A DNA stretch of 64,000 nt. Origin: Antedon mediterranea. Its lineage: Eukaryota > Echinodermata > Crinoidea > Comatulida > Antedonidae. Below, piece by piece: positions 1 through 12,215 of this stretch. Under the pieces are notes generated by a model. That model worked only from the letters and a program-made list of their open reading frames with translations, had not been told where the DNA came from and ran no database searches. Every line of letters starts with the position of its first letter. The stretch's first letter is position 1. Location of the stretch: the NCBI RefSeq assembly GCF_964355755.1, contig NC_092674.1, forward strand, positions 18,984,501 through 19,048,500, in the 5' to 3' direction. The position numbers were made by a program, and so were the translations under genes.

Positions 1-1142
1 ACCCTGACGCACATTCATGTAAAACTTTAATAATTGTGTGCTCAAAAAGAGGTAATTTAATGCGAATTTGTAAAAAACTATATCTAATTTTAGTAGAAAA
101 TTATAGCTCCTCAGGATGGCTGGTGACCCCCAATGTTTTAAAAGTATTATGGAAGCTGATGAGTTGTAGATATGAATTCATGTAACATGTGTACCTACCA
201 GATGTTGTGACGTCGTCATATGGCCACTTAAATGTTTAAAATAGGATTTTTTTCTAGTTTTTATCATTAAATAGAGTGCATTGGACTCATGTGTACCCCA
301 TTTTCTCCTAGATTTTAATGTTCTCGCTCAATCAATTCTTGCATAGTGCATGTTGCGTTGCCACAGATAACACAACTTGTCATCGTGACAATTCCAAAAC
401 AAGTTATTATTCTTCCCGCCACTTTTGGGCACGAAGTTTCTCTTCAACGTGTTAGGGTTAAGGTTAAGGAAAGTCTGCCCTCTGCGATAAGTGATACTTT
501 TTTTTGACGAATAAAAAGTAAGAAAAAAAAATTAAAAAACAATATTTTAACTTGTTTCTAAAAAGAATAAATGTTACCATAAAGCATGTTAATAAAATGT
601 ACTAGACAAAATTTCATATCATAAAAACCTATCCGGCCCTGACCGGCTTACTCGTACCCAATATTTGGCTTACTCGTATCATACCCAATAAAACTACACA
701 AATTGCAAAAAACACTATAGGCCAATGTTAAAACACTTTTATAAAACTTTATAAGCTAATATTAAACGCTGTGGTTAGGGTTTCGGCACCGGAACTCAAC
801 TGACCATGGTAAAATCCCTCTAGGCGATGGTGGGTAAAGATGATGGCGAGTAAAAGACAATTGTAGTGAGTTGTAAAAAGTAAAAAAAAAATGGAAAAAA
901 ACAACTAGACCCCTAGCTGCAGTACCACACCACTAAATCAGCCAGCCAACCATAAAAAAAAATTGGTGCTAAACTTTTTACATGAAAAGAAACCACCATC
1001 AAATCGTTGTTGCCTCCCATTGCGACGGCGACCGAATTATCAGAGGTATATAAAAAACTTGCATGCATGAGCGATTTTCAATTGACCAATCTATTGTGTT
1101 GATTTAACCGGAATATATACAATATTGCGAATATCAAAATAC
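1..1142. other. Intergenic, no gene seen
   Basis: AT-rich sequence without a convincing coding exon. Positions about 148-236 are a diverged copy of a dispersed repeat that recurs at about 38037-38122 in NME7; the shared blocks include TATTATGGAAG, GAGTTGTAGATAT and a GTGACGTC-type core. Nothing else was recognised. Confidence 0.6.
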
Positions 1143-1152
1143 TTTTATATCC

Positions 1153-2555
1153 GGGTGTGTTGAAAGCAAAGACCTCGAAAGCGAAGATCGAAGAACGAAG
1201 ACCTCGAAAGCGAAGACCCTACGAAATGGTAGTGTACACAAAATCCGACCAAAATCACACAAAATTGATGATAACACCTTGAATTTACAGATTCTAAAAA
1301 AATATTTCGATTTTAATCGTTATGTAATCAAAAGACATGAATTTATCTATTAACAAGCTCACATGTTTTCGCCAATGGAGTTATTATGTGATATGGATTT
1401 ACGAACAAACACATCGCGCTATTTGCAAGGACCACCAGTAGCATTTTCATGATAAAAAATGTTATTCACCACATGCCAACATCATGTTAAATGCTCTTTT
1501 GATATTTAATTGTTCATTCATGCAATTAACTTAGTAAAAACTTCCGAATAAACAGTTTGCTTCATCAACCGGTGCTACCGGGTGTGTTTCACGAATGATA
1601 GTTTAATAATATTTCTATATTTAACTTGTTTCTGGTAAAACAAATAAATGTTAATGAAATTTATTATTGTATCCTATAAATAACATGTATTTTATATTAA
1701 TTTATATCATAAAAACAATACTTAATTTACAGGCCATAGAGTGAGCAAGTGGCCGAGCGGTTAAGACAGTGGAACCGTAATTACGTAGCCATAACATCGG
1801 CAGGGGTTCGAGGCTCACTCCATGGTTCTGGTGGTAGAACGAGTCTTCTCGGATAAGGACTATAAACCGTAGGTCCAGTGTACACATCTAGCTTGTGTGC
1901 ACTTTAAAGAACCTAGTACATCTTTCGAGACGAGTAAGGGGTTACCTCGGTGTATTAACTATTAGTACATCACAGCCACTGATCACCAACTGGGCCCTCT
2001 GGGAGACCAGTCTTTGACTGAACAGGTTACCCAGTATAAATATCAATTTCAATTTAATTCAATAGTATGCAGCAATGACAAAAAAATAGGCCGTGCTCTG
2101 AGTAACGCTTGGTTGATTTTTGGTGTTGCTGTTAAGCCTTTTTTGTGAACTAATTTAACATGGTGGTAAATAATTTTCTGTAGAAGTGAATATACACTAG
2201 TTTGTTATTAAATATGTTTTATAAAATGTTTTACAATTGCAAAATATATTATCATACTTCTATTTTATGTGACATGTATAATATCTATTATGGTAAATCA
2301 AGTCTATTTAGTCTGTATACATCCGCCCTTTGAGGCGCGGAATACTCATTCTTGTGATATATATTCTTTGGTAAAACCAACATAGGCTAGTCATAACAAT
2401 TAAAATCGAAATATTTTTTTAGAATCTGTAAATTCAAGGTGTTATCACGATTTTGTATGATTTTGGTCGGATTTTGTGCACACTACAATTTCGTAGGGTC
2501 TTCGCTTTCGAGCTAGGCCTAGGTCTTTGTTCGGTCTTCGCTTTCGACACACTCT
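1153..2555. mobile_element. Mutator-like TIR element, non-autonomous
   Basis: About 175-bp inverted repeats face each other: roughly 1153-1326 and 2395-2555. Shared blocks include CTTCGCTTTCGA with its complement TCGAAAGCGAAGA, and GGTGTTATCA with its complement. The tips are GGGTGTGTTGAAAGC on the left and GCTTTCGACACACTC on the right. Immediately outside lie direct repeats of TTTTATATCC (1143-1152 and 2556-2565), which I read as a 10-bp target-site duplication. Long TIRs with 9-11 bp duplications are typical of the MuDR/Mutator superfamily, so that class is inferred. No transposase is visible; the interior carries a tRNA-derived SINE-like repeat. Confidence 0.7.
1739..2060 (+). repeat. tRNA-derived SINE-like repeat
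   Basis: The head (1739-1820) folds like a class II tRNA. A perfect 7-bp acceptor stem is formed by GAGTGAG (1739-1745) and CTCACTC (1814-1820), with an A-box-like GTGGCCGAGCGG and a B-box-like GGGTTCGAGGC. Leu/Ser-like length with a long variable region suggests the parental tRNA class. The body continues with CTCGGATAAGGAC and AAACCGTAGGTCC, resembling a conserved domain seen in several invertebrate and deuterostome SINEs. It ends in an AATTTCAATTTAATTCAAT tail near 2050. It sits inside the Mutator-like element, so it inserted there or was captured. Confidence 0.65.
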
Positions 2556-2565
2556 TTTTATATCC

Positions 2566-3151
2566 AGCCTATATTAGGCCTAATTAATACTTTTATTTTT
2601 TTTTTTCTTTACTCCAATTAAGCCTAGGCCTAGGTAAAGTTGGCCTACGAACCTAGGCTAGCTAGGCGTAGGCGTAGTGCTACCCCAATCAAGCTGTACC
2701 CTTGGTTGTCCTGGCCTGACACACCGCGCCGGCTGGCTGGCTGGCTGCATGAATGGCTTACCTGTGTGACATAAAACTATCGAGGGTGAACATCGGTTTG
2801 ACGTTAAAACCAACTGTAAGTGTTTAATGCGCCTAATAGAATTTTCGACAGCACTCATTCTTATAATAGCAGACATTTAAACTACTTGTCACTAACAACC
2901 TGGCCCAAGCGCACTTTTCAACGAATACTACTCTACTAGGCTGCTACCTAGGCTAGGCAAAAAAAAGCAACAGACACATCATCCAAAAGATAGTGTATCT
3001 CATTACAGTATGTACCCTCGTGTTTAATATTTACACTCGGTCGAGCGAGCGGGGCAGCGAGGCAAGCGAGGCAGTCAGAAATTTAGTCGAGGTGTGTATC
3101 TTATCGTTTTCAACGTGCGATACATGCACATGCATGCGATCATCTCGTTTA
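2566..3151. other. Intergenic, TAGGCCTA-rich
   Basis: It contains several CTAGGCCTAGG-type blocks (about 2565-2680 and 2935-2960) and short open frames without recognisable protein similarity. No gene is supported. Confidence 0.5.
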
Positions 3152-3163
3152 CGGTCTGTTGAA

Positions 3164-3415
3164 CCCACAAATGTGAAAACGCCCACAAATGTGAAAACAA
3201 CCACAAAATGTGAAAACGCATCACCCACAAATGTGAAAACAACCACAAATGTGAAAACGCATCACCCACAAATGTGAAAACAACCACAAATGTGAAAACG
3301 CATCAACCACAAATGTGAAAACAGCGCCCACAAATGTGAAAACGATCATCGCCCACAAATGTGATAACGCCCACAAATGTAAAAAAAAAGAGAGACTTTT
3401 TCGCCCACAAATGTA
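3164..3415 (+). repeat. Short tandem array, left arm of foldback 1
   Basis: About a dozen units of CACAAATGTGAAAAC are joined by short spacers (GCC, AACC, GCATCACC). The distal units decay to CACAAATGTAAAAAAAA. The mirror-image array lies at about 6656-6912. Each unit holds the near-palindrome CACAAATGTG. Confidence 0.9.
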
Positions 3416-3584
3416 AAAAAAAATCAGATAAAATTTAATGCTAGATTCAGACAAACATTATATCATGATTGTATTGAGTTGTTTCAATAATTGTTTGTTC
3501 ACGATACGTCTGTTAGGGTCGTCGTTAACACGTTGGATTATTATCATTTGCTGCTCGTGCGCGTGATATTTGCACGTTAACTCG

Positions 3585-4230
3585 TTTGTTTAATGAACGT
3601 AACAGTTCAAGACAATATTTGTTTTTTGCTGCACGCGTCCACCATACTTCAAGGTCAAGGCCATGTTATATCATTGTTGCTTCTAATGTGTGGTTGTTGG
3701 CTTACTATTATGTACGTATAGTTATAAGTCGATGTTCGTTATTTTTTTTGCGCGCGCACACGATACAACAAGGTCAAGGTTAAATTGCTACTTGTATGTA
3801 GTGTGTGGTTATTAACTCGTTGGCTTACTGTTATGTACGTATAGTTCCAAGTCGATGCTCGATTCGATGTTTTTGGGCGCGTACACGATACCTCAAGGTC
3901 AAGGTCACATCTATTGCTACTTGTGGTTGTTAACTCGATGTTCGTTATTTTTTTTGCGCGCGCACACGATACAACAAGGTCAAGGTTAAATTGCTACTTG
4001 TATGTAGTGTGTGGTTATTAACTCGTTGGCTTATTGTTATGTACGTATAGTTCCAAGTCGATGGTCGATTCGATGTTTTTTGTGCGCGTGCACGATACTA
4101 CAAGGTCATATATCATTGCTGCTTGAAGTGCAGTTGGGCTTACTATATTAGTATTATGTAAGTCGATGCTCGGTGTACACGATACTACAAGATCAATGCT
4201 ATACTCGTCGTTCAGTTATTGCAGTAGTTC
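3585..4230 (+). repeat. Inner 123-bp repeat domain, left arm of foldback 1
   Basis: Four to five degenerate units contain CGATAC, then CAAGGTCAAGG, then TTGCTACTTGT, GTGTGGTT, TTGGCTTACT, TATGTACGTATAGTT and a GCGCGC-rich stretch. AAGGTCA cores lie near 3650, 3770, 3893, 3977 and 4101. The mirrored domain is about 5880-6475. Confidence 0.8.
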
Positions 4231-5879
4231 CTAATGTTCAATTTTTTTTACAAAACTATAACCACAAGATAATAATACAAGAGCTAGAGCAAGAACAACT
4301 AATAAAATAATATTTCTTTATTTTAGAGCGATAAACAAATTGTAACATAGAATAATACCGTAACACCAATATCCAACCAAACATAATACACGATACGATA
4401 GTATCAAACTTGTCACGAACATGTATTCTATAAAACATACTATGAAATCTATACTAATGGACAAAACTTCCTACTATACTACTATTTACATTCGTGGTTT
4501 AATCTGATGCTTATTGTTTAATTTGTATATCTATTTTTAGCGGATAATTATAAAGATATACGGAGAATAATATTACCTATTGAATGCATTAAAATTTAAC
4601 TTTAAGCGCGATGTTGAAAGGCTAATACGCACCTGCTCCAACTTAACTATCTCAATATTTGACACGGAGATTGGTAATAATATTAGTCCCATATTTATAA
4701 ATAATAGATATAACTTGCAAGTTATGTAGATAATAAATATTAAAAATTTTCCATTTCTTCAAATGATGAAGAATAAACAATTAAGCAGAATAATACTAAT
4801 TTATGATAATGATAGATTTGTACTCCGTATATCTTTTAAATATTTTTTTCAACACAAATATATTGAGCAATAGGCGGATTTACACACAAATAGTAGCTAC
4901 TGTACCTTAATTTCTGTTTACTCCTATCCGATATAGTTTAATAATATGTATTTTTTTTGCAATCACATCCTCACCTTTCTGTAAACTTCCAACACAGTTT
5001 CGTGTTTACAGTTTCGTCGGTAATCACTACAGTTTTAAAATTGATGTTAATTTATATTATTAAACACCATAATTTTACAGAAGTTTAGGTTTAGATTTAG
5101 GTTTAAACAAGAACTATTTCTTACAAAAAACGCCGCCGTAAACAGATTTATTTATCAACTGGAAAATTATTACTTTATGTTAAACCAAAAAAATACGTAC
5201 ATCTCAATTGATATAAATACCTTAGTTTGTCTATGTATTTTTTATAACAAAGGTAAAAGTGAACGAAAGGAAGACCAAGCAAGACCAGAGCTCGACCCAA
5301 TTAGTCACCTAAATACATTAAAATAAATTGGAATTTATTATGTGCCTTGTTATTTATATATACACACCACATACAGTATATCTTTAATTTTTTTAAATAA
5401 TTTATTTAAATCTTTATGTTTATGTGTAATTAAAAGGTAGTTCTGATATAAATTAATTAAACACATAAAAGCATTGAATTGATAATGGTGTCAATTTCTG
5501 TTTCAAGCATAAAACATCAAGGGGTGGAAATGTCGGGATGTCTTGCCTTAGACATCTTGCTGGGGAATCCCTACTGTGTGTGTACATACATCAGATTATA
5601 GACAATAGAAAGCGCAGCGCGTATGCATCTTCAATACATAGTATAGGCTACACATACTAGCTAGGGTATGTCATTACAATAATATTGAAAGGATATTTTG
5701 TTATTGTTAGAACCTAATATATAGAACTTATACATTATAAATTATATAATTTGTGGGTTTTACAGCTTCTTCTTCTTTTAAATTTAATACTGCACACACT
5801 ATAATAAAAAAAACACAAACTACAAAATTGTCATTATTGTCTACCAACAAAATGTCTAATTTCACAGAACTTTCGTTAT

Positions 5880-6475
5880 ACATCATCCACCGACACTGTA
5901 TAACCTTGACCTTGTAGTATCGTGCACGCGCGCAAAACATCGAACTTCGACTTGAAACTATACGTACATATCAGTAAGCCAACGAGTTAACAACCACACA
6001 CCACAAGTAGCAATGGTATACAAGTCATGACCTTTGTAGTATCGTGCACGCGCACAAAAAACATCGAATCGAACATCGACTTGGAACTATACGAACATAA
6101 CAAACAATAAGCCAACGAATTAACAACCACAAGTAGCAATAGTATATTATGAACTTGACCTTGTGGTATCGTGTACGCGCACAAAAACATCGAATCGAGC
6201 ATCGACTTGAACTATACGTACATAACAGTAAGCCAACGAGTTAATAACCACATAACTACATACAAGTAGCAATTTAACCTTGACCTTTTAGTATCGTGTG
6301 CACGCGCAAAAAAACATCGAACATCGACTTGAACTATACGTACATAATAGTAAGCCAACAAACCACACACTAGAAGCAACAATGATATAACATGGCCTTG
6401 ACCTTGAAGTATGGTGCACGCGCGCAGCAAATAACAAATATTGTCTTGAACTATTACGTTCATTAAACAAACGAG
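5880..6475 (-). repeat. Inner 123-bp repeat domain, right arm of foldback 1
   Basis: Inverted counterpart of 3585-4230. ACCTTGACCTTG-type cores lie near 5904, 6148, 6277 and 6399, with a variant TGACCTTTG near 6027, giving a period of about 123 bp. Confidence 0.8.
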
Positions 6476-6655
6476 TTAACGTGCAAATATCGCGCGCATG
6501 AGCAGCAAATTATAATAATCCAACGCGTTAACCACGACCCTAACAGACGTATCGTGAACAAACAATTATTGAAACAACTCAGAATACAATCATGATATAA
6601 TGTAGTACCTCGATCAAAATTGTTTGAGTCTAGCATTAAATTTGATCTGATTTTT

Positions 6656-6912
6656 TTTTTTACATTTGTGGCCGAAAAATTCTCATTTTTTTTTACATTT
6701 GTGGGCGTTATCACATTTGTGGGCGATGATCGTTTTCACATTTGTGGGCGCTGTTTATTACATTTGTGGTTGATGCGTTTTCACATTTGTGGTTGTTTTC
6801 ACATTTGTGGGTGATGCGTTTTCACATTTGTGGTTGTTTTCACATTTGTGGGTGATGCGTTTTCACATTTGTGGTTGTTTTCACATTTGTGGGCGTTTTT
6901 ACATTTGTGGGT
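6656..6912 (-). repeat. Short tandem array, right arm of foldback 1
   Basis: Units of GTTTTCACATTTGTGG in inverse orientation to the array at 3164-3415, with the same spacer variants (GTGATGC, GTT, GGCG) in mirrored order. The shared spacer order shows that the arms are homologous as wholes, not merely built from the same unit. Confidence 0.9.
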
Positions 6913-6923
6913 TCAACACGGTC

Positions 6924-9170
6924 CCATCGTTTACAATTTTCTAATAACAAAAGTGCGAAATCATAATGTCATGATAGGCCAATACACCGGTAGTGTAATA
7001 ATATAATGTGTGGGTGTTAACTGTGACCATAAGACCATGGACAGTTGTTTATTCAATAATACGTTTAATACACAATACAATATTTGTGTATATTTGACTC
7101 AAACATTTGGACTCATTTTGACACTGTGTTTAGTGGTATATTATTTGTAAAACATGAAAAAAATTAATATTTCGTTACTGAATGGATAAAGAATATATTT
7201 AAAAATTGTTCCTCTTTGCACCCATCCTTTCTTCATCCCTCAACCCTAATGTTACATACAAAACATGGGTTTTTTTAAATTTATTGACTCAAACATTTTG
7301 ACTCATTTTGTGACTTTCTCTTTCGGAATTAATTCCCAGCTGGGCTAATTTTAGTTTACTACATATTAAATCACCGTGTCTATTTATCGTTCCTGTAAAC
7401 GACATGTAGGCTACTATTGTCCTGCGGTACGTAAATTTGAAATTTTCGCTGAAATTATAAATACTATGTTTTCGAGAACCACTAGTCATAATAATTCATA
7501 TTATTAATTAAACTAGTCATAGTTTTAATTGCTCAGATGTTTGCCCTACTCGACATAAGTTTGTACTTTATACGCAAGTAGTTCTTTTTGGTGGTAACCC
7601 ACGGCATCCAGCACTAGCGTTAATAACCCTAGACCATCGCGCTTGCATCAACAGGATAGTATTTGTTGTTATTGGAGCTTTTTCTGTGTACAAACAACAC
7701 ATTTTAAATATTTTATATTTGATAATAAATGCTGTGCACGGAGCGCATTCATAACTACTGTGGGGTATAATAATAAAGTACAAAATTACGTCAGAGTAGG
7801 TACATCTAACCAACTACCCAACTCCTACTCACCAGTAACAGTTATCATCCATCATAGTTTTTACTGTCCTTTTCTTTAAAGATTGTACAATTTGCTAAAA
7901 ACTCATTTAGCATGTTTTTAAAACCTTGTCGACGATCCATGGTTTATTGTTTGGGAATATTTTTGAATCATTTTGTTTTGAACAAGGTCCACACAGAAGA
8001 AACGTATTCGGAAATTGAGACTAAGCGTCGTTCATGTCTATGACTGCTTCGAAAAAGGTGTTCTATTGGTTCACTCAAAACATCCGCAAAGAGACGTGTC
8101 AACAGCGTTGGTTGACCAACGTTTAATGCTTATTTTCCATTTTTGTCTAAATATTTTGAGTTTTATATACTGTGACCGATGCATAAAGATTCCACTATTT
8201 GATGATGGTAAGCATTGAGGAAAGATTAAGAGCTAGGCCCGCAGAGCTAGGTAATTCATTACTCAAATTCTGCTTGCCACTCTCGCAAATTTAGTCGCCA
8301 AGATAATATTTCAATTCTAAAAAGCAATTTACACTAGATTTAATTCGTCACTATGACGAATTATAGGTTATATGCATTGATTTAAATATAGATAATTGAT
8401 TTTTAAAAGATATATTGATTGATTGATTTTGTCAGAATCTTTTATATTCTGTATTATACCGGTATCTGTTATATGATAGGATCTTGTTAACGCAAATACA
8501 ATAGCCGGTATCACAATCCGATCAAAAATCCCTCTGATGTATAATGTCATAAACCACATTTGTTACATAATAAAAGCAAGTTACTTTTTATCTAAATTTC
8601 ATTATAAAACCATGGTTTTAATCTTTTAAGAAATAAAATTGAACAAATAATACGGATAATAAAAACAATCTTATTTCGTTTCGTTTCCCTGCAAGGTGAG
8701 ACTCGATCTTTTGAGTGCTGATCGATACGAGCACAGACCACCGAGCCATACATAACTGACTTAAAGTGTATTTACTATGCTGCAGTAACCACTTTGGTGC
8801 AAATACAGTAGATTATTGCATACTGCAATGAATTATAATTTTTTACTATGATGACATCTTTAAAGATTTAAACAAATTACGCATTGTCAAAGTATATACT
8901 TTTAACTTTAATATATGAACATTTTAAAGAATAAAGTTAATGTTAGGTTTGTTATTTCGGCCCAAGAAAATGTCATAGTTCGTTTGATTGTCGAAATTAT
9001 TTTTTTCAAATTGAATATGCACAATTAATGACGACTTTTGTTCTCTTAATTTCATAATAAACCATACATAATGATACATCCACTTTAAGAAAATGAAATG
9101 CAAAATAGGTGTTCCCGAGCTATCCGACGATCTATATTAATTTTAAAAATTAGCATATTTTTTACCATTT
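6924..9170. other. Intergenic, no gene seen
   Basis: Short open frames only, none with a recognisable domain. A 60-bp block at about 8335-8395 (TTCGTCACTATGACGAATTA, itself partly palindromic, followed by ATATGCATTGATTTAAATA) recurs at about 56872-56928 in an ALDH intron, so it is a dispersed repeat. Confidence 0.5.
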
Positions 9171-9171
9171 T

Positions 9172-9460
9172 GTTACACGTGCGTAGCTTGTCACTTTTTA
9201 CGTGCTCGTATAACGCAATTTCGAGTTGAAAAGTGAATCAAATATGATGATATTATTAAAAAAAGAAATCGGGCAAAAAGAGTGCATATTAACGTTTAAC
9301 GCGCAGTGCGCTGGCAAAAATCTGCGCACTCATGGCAATTTTTTAAAGGCTTAAAATAGACCGCGTAATTTTCGATTGCGCAACGTGAAAACATAACCAC
9401 ATCGATTCCTGGCCATAAGTAATATCAGGAAAAATAGACTTCAATCAATAATAATGCATG
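9172..9460 (+). repeat. Diverged copy of the Harbinger-like MITE
   Basis: It matches the internal sequence of the element at 27655-28430, read in the opposite orientation. Shared blocks include ACGTGCTCGTATAACG, ATCTGCGCACTCATGGCAAT and ACATCGATTCCTGGCCATAAG. A segment present in the long copies is missing between TTTTTTAAAGGCTTAAAAT and AGACCGCGTAATTTT, so this copy is internally deleted, and no terminal repeats are evident. Confidence 0.75.
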
Positions 9461-9699
9461 ATAATGCATATAACCTAATAATAGGCCTATAGCCTACATT
9501 GTACACTACAATCCCATACATGACTTGCAATTTCTCTCTCAGTAAGTGTATATTTGTTTTAGATATTAGTGTTTGTTCGTTTTATTTGATGCCTTGAGTT
9601 TTTCATTTGAGTTAGTTATTTTGTAACTCATTATTATTATAAATAAAGTCGCAACGCAAGCGATTTTACCAATCATAAAACAACAGTTCACACGATCCG

Positions 9700-10262
9700 A
9701 CGCTTTCATTGTGAACGTTGTATGTCCACATCAAAAACAACATAATATAGCTATTAACAAGTCATTAAGACGGGTTACTAAATTGTGTGTTGAAGGCGAT
9801 TTCACTGACAGGCTTAAGATACTAAATTTACCAGATATGGTTCAAAGAATGAAATTTCATAGTATAATTTTTGTAGTTAAGTGTTTGCATAATTTAATTT
9901 ATATTTGAATACCTTACAATTAATTCTCGGTATCCAGAGTCCCTCACCTTTAAACACATGTATGCTAGAACTAATGCATTTAAATACTCCCTGTTTGTTA
10001 ATTTCCCTCCAATATGGGAATGTATCCCGCATGAAGTTCGTAACAAAGTCCTGTTTAACTTTGGGGGGTTTAGAAGGGATTTGAAAAAATGTATTACTGA
10101 TATCGAATTCATCTAGACTATCACTGTGTTTTTATGTCTATTGCGTTTTTCGTACTATTAGTTGGGAAAGCCACTCGACAGTGCAGTTCTTTTGAACTGA
10201 TCCACTTTTGATTTTTGTATGTTACCTGGAAATTGAATAAAATAAAATAAAATAAAATAAAA
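9700..10262 (+). mobile_element. LINE 3' end (CR1/Jockey-like)
   Basis: A broken reverse-transcriptase C-terminal region. One frame gives INKSLRRVTKLC and another gives RTNAFKYSLFVNFPPIWECI, then IPHEVRNKV and FRRDLKKCI before a stop near 10117. This order (RVTKLC, then ART.AF, then WN.IP..V, then F...L) is usual at the C-terminus of CR1/Jockey-type LINE proteins. The copy ends in an AAAATA repeat tail at about 10236-10262, marking the 3' end. Confidence 0.75.
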
Positions 10263-12020
10263 TGTCGTCATATGGTTGTGCTGGAACATTCACGAAAATT
10301 GTGTTACAATCGTGACCGTACCAATTCGAGTGTTTTTTCCTCTTGTAAGCGGGACATCCAAAAATTGTTTTGACAACTGAAGAGATATATCTGTCATGCG
10401 TCGGAAAATTATATTGTTATTTTGTACAAGGGCAAAACTTGCTCAATCTTTTCAATAGATGTTCTATCTTTGAATCTGTGAATTTTTACTTAATCATAAT
10501 AATAGATGCAGTGAATGTTGATAACAACAATAATGTCATATCTTGTGTTTTTATATTTATTATCATTAGGCCTACCATCGAGCGACATCTTCAATTATTT
10601 TTAAATTATTTCCAGAGCTTCTTGTTTGCTTGTAAAAAAACATCATACCATTTTTTTTAAACATTTTATTTGATTAAACAAATGCATGGTCCACTAACCG
10701 TACATAAAACTATTGCCTTGAAACTTGATACCATCATCACTGCGATTCAGAAGTTGGCCTAAACAACGTATGTCACTATTCATTTAATACTGTTTAGATC
10801 TTGTTCTTATAAGCCTCTCAAGCTATTACAAATTAATTAATCTAAAAACACTACTACAACTTTACAAGGCGCTATGTTGCCATAACACCTATTTTATTGC
10901 ATGGTAACTATAATAATGAGTGCAGGTAATGAGAACGTGTTCCTCGGCTTTCTGTCCTCCTTCTTTCTGTATGTGTATTATTATATTTGGTCATATTATG
11001 GCTCATACCTTGCGGAGGAATTAAACATTATACTTTACAAACATGTAAATTAACTCTTATGAATGTTAAAATATACCAATATATACATTAGAAATTATTT
11101 AAAAGAATTCCATATTGAATGTATAACTGCAACCTATTAAAAGGCCAATTTACAACTTCAATGGTACAAAAAAAAATAGATAACTTCAACAAACTAATGG
11201 TTTTTTAGACGCGAAATGTTGTAATTGGTTAGTTTGTATCAAAGTACAGTACTTATCTATCTTCTTACCTAATTCTATTAAGATAAAGTAAAAATAGCTT
11301 TCTTTTTGATTAGCCTAAGTTCTTCGTATGATAACAATTATTAAACTATGGGTTTATTGTATAGACTGTGTTTTTTTCATCTCCAAATAGTTTCTTATTT
11401 GGTACTGTACACTAATTTTATTTCTCATAATATAAAGATAAACTAGTTAAAAAATTGCAAGATTTTCTAGGTTTCTTTCTATTGACCTTATATTATTATT
11501 ATATTATTATTATTAGGTAAACTAGATATTACAACCGAAATCAGTATTTTTGTTCATTTTCTTAAAATCAAAAGTAAATAACTTTAGGCCTAAACTACCG
11601 TAAAATGTTGCCTGTTCAAAGTTTGATTTTAAGGACAATTTATCTCTTTATAATGTAAATTAGATTTCTTCTCAAAATAAACCATAGGGGAACTTATTTA
11701 AAACTTATGGAAACAAGTTTTACGGTAGTCTTTCAAGATGTTTATTTTTTGTGTTAAAAGATAATGTCAAAATTTGTTATCGAAAACTGAAAATAACGGT
11801 AATAAGTCTTTTTCGTGGGATAATAGCACACTTTCTTAACAAATATACGTAGAAAAAAGCATAGGCTTTGGTTTAATTTGAAACTTGGAAATATATCGAT
11901 ACCTGAGATTATTTTGGAATTATCAATATCACACAACCATACAAGATAGGTCTTTCAATTTGCAACATTAATGGTCCAAAGTTTGATACTTGTGTTTGTG
12001 TCATATATGGATATGCAAAT
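10263..12020. other. Intergenic, no gene seen
   Basis: AT-rich with a few TAGGCCTA remnants. The longest open frames have low-complexity translations and no recognisable domain. Confidence 0.5.
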
Positions 12021-12024
12021 ATAT

Positions 12025-12215
12025 ATTTAATTGCCTGTCCTTTGGATGAGACGTTAAGCTGTTTCCCCTAACAGTATGTACGTACTGATAGGGTCTGATG
12101 TCTTCGGTTACTGGTAAACCCGGTTACGGCTTTAGTTAGGGGTTCAACAACTACTTATTACGGGAAGTTGGAGTTGGAGGAGCCGGACCATCACCTATTA
12201 TTTGTTGCACATAGT
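12025..12215 (+). repeat. SINE-like body fragment
   Basis: It contains TTTGGATGAGACGTTAAGC followed by GGTTACTGGTAAACCCGG. This GGATGAGAC...TTAA block resembles a conserved domain found in invertebrate tRNA-SINEs and parallels GGATAAGGAC in the repeat at 1739-2060. No tRNA head is seen, so the copy is 5'-truncated. Confidence 0.4.

Larger units (their letters stand above)
3157..6918. mobile_element. Foldback transposon 1 (TU-like), 3.76 kb
   Basis: Two arms of roughly 1.0-1.1 kb (3157-about 4230 and about 5880-6918) are inverted copies of each other. The tips are TGTTGAACCCACAAATG and its complement ending CAACA. Flanking both ends is CGGTC (3152-3156 and 6919-6923), a candidate 5-bp target-site duplication. 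Each arm has an outer array of CACAAATGTGAAAAC repeats, then a unique segment, then an inner array of about 123-bp units. The loop (about 4240-5880) is AT-rich with no recognisable transposase. The layout resembles sea-urchin TU foldback elements, whose outer arm domain is also a short tandem repeat; membership of that group is inference. Confidence 0.8.

Noticed and set aside
2993-3454. Overlapping frames on both strands with NVKT or FTFVG repeats
   Set aside because: These are translations of the CACAAATGTGAAAAC array in foldback 1, open in several frames at once.
3164-6912. CRISPR-like appearance of regularly spaced short repeats
   Set aside because: Spacers are a few bases long and themselves repeated, the arrays are mirrored, and the genome is eukaryotic.
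3157-6918. Reading foldback 1 as an LTR retrotransposon because of TG...CA tips and a 5-bp duplication
   Set aside because: The terminal repeats are inverted, not direct, and there is no gag/pol, primer-binding site or polypurine tract.
8690-8785. Possible minus-strand tRNA-like segment (AGATCGAGTCTC near a GGCTCGGTGGTC)
   Set aside because: Only the box-like words are present; no acceptor or anticodon stem pairing could be found by eye.
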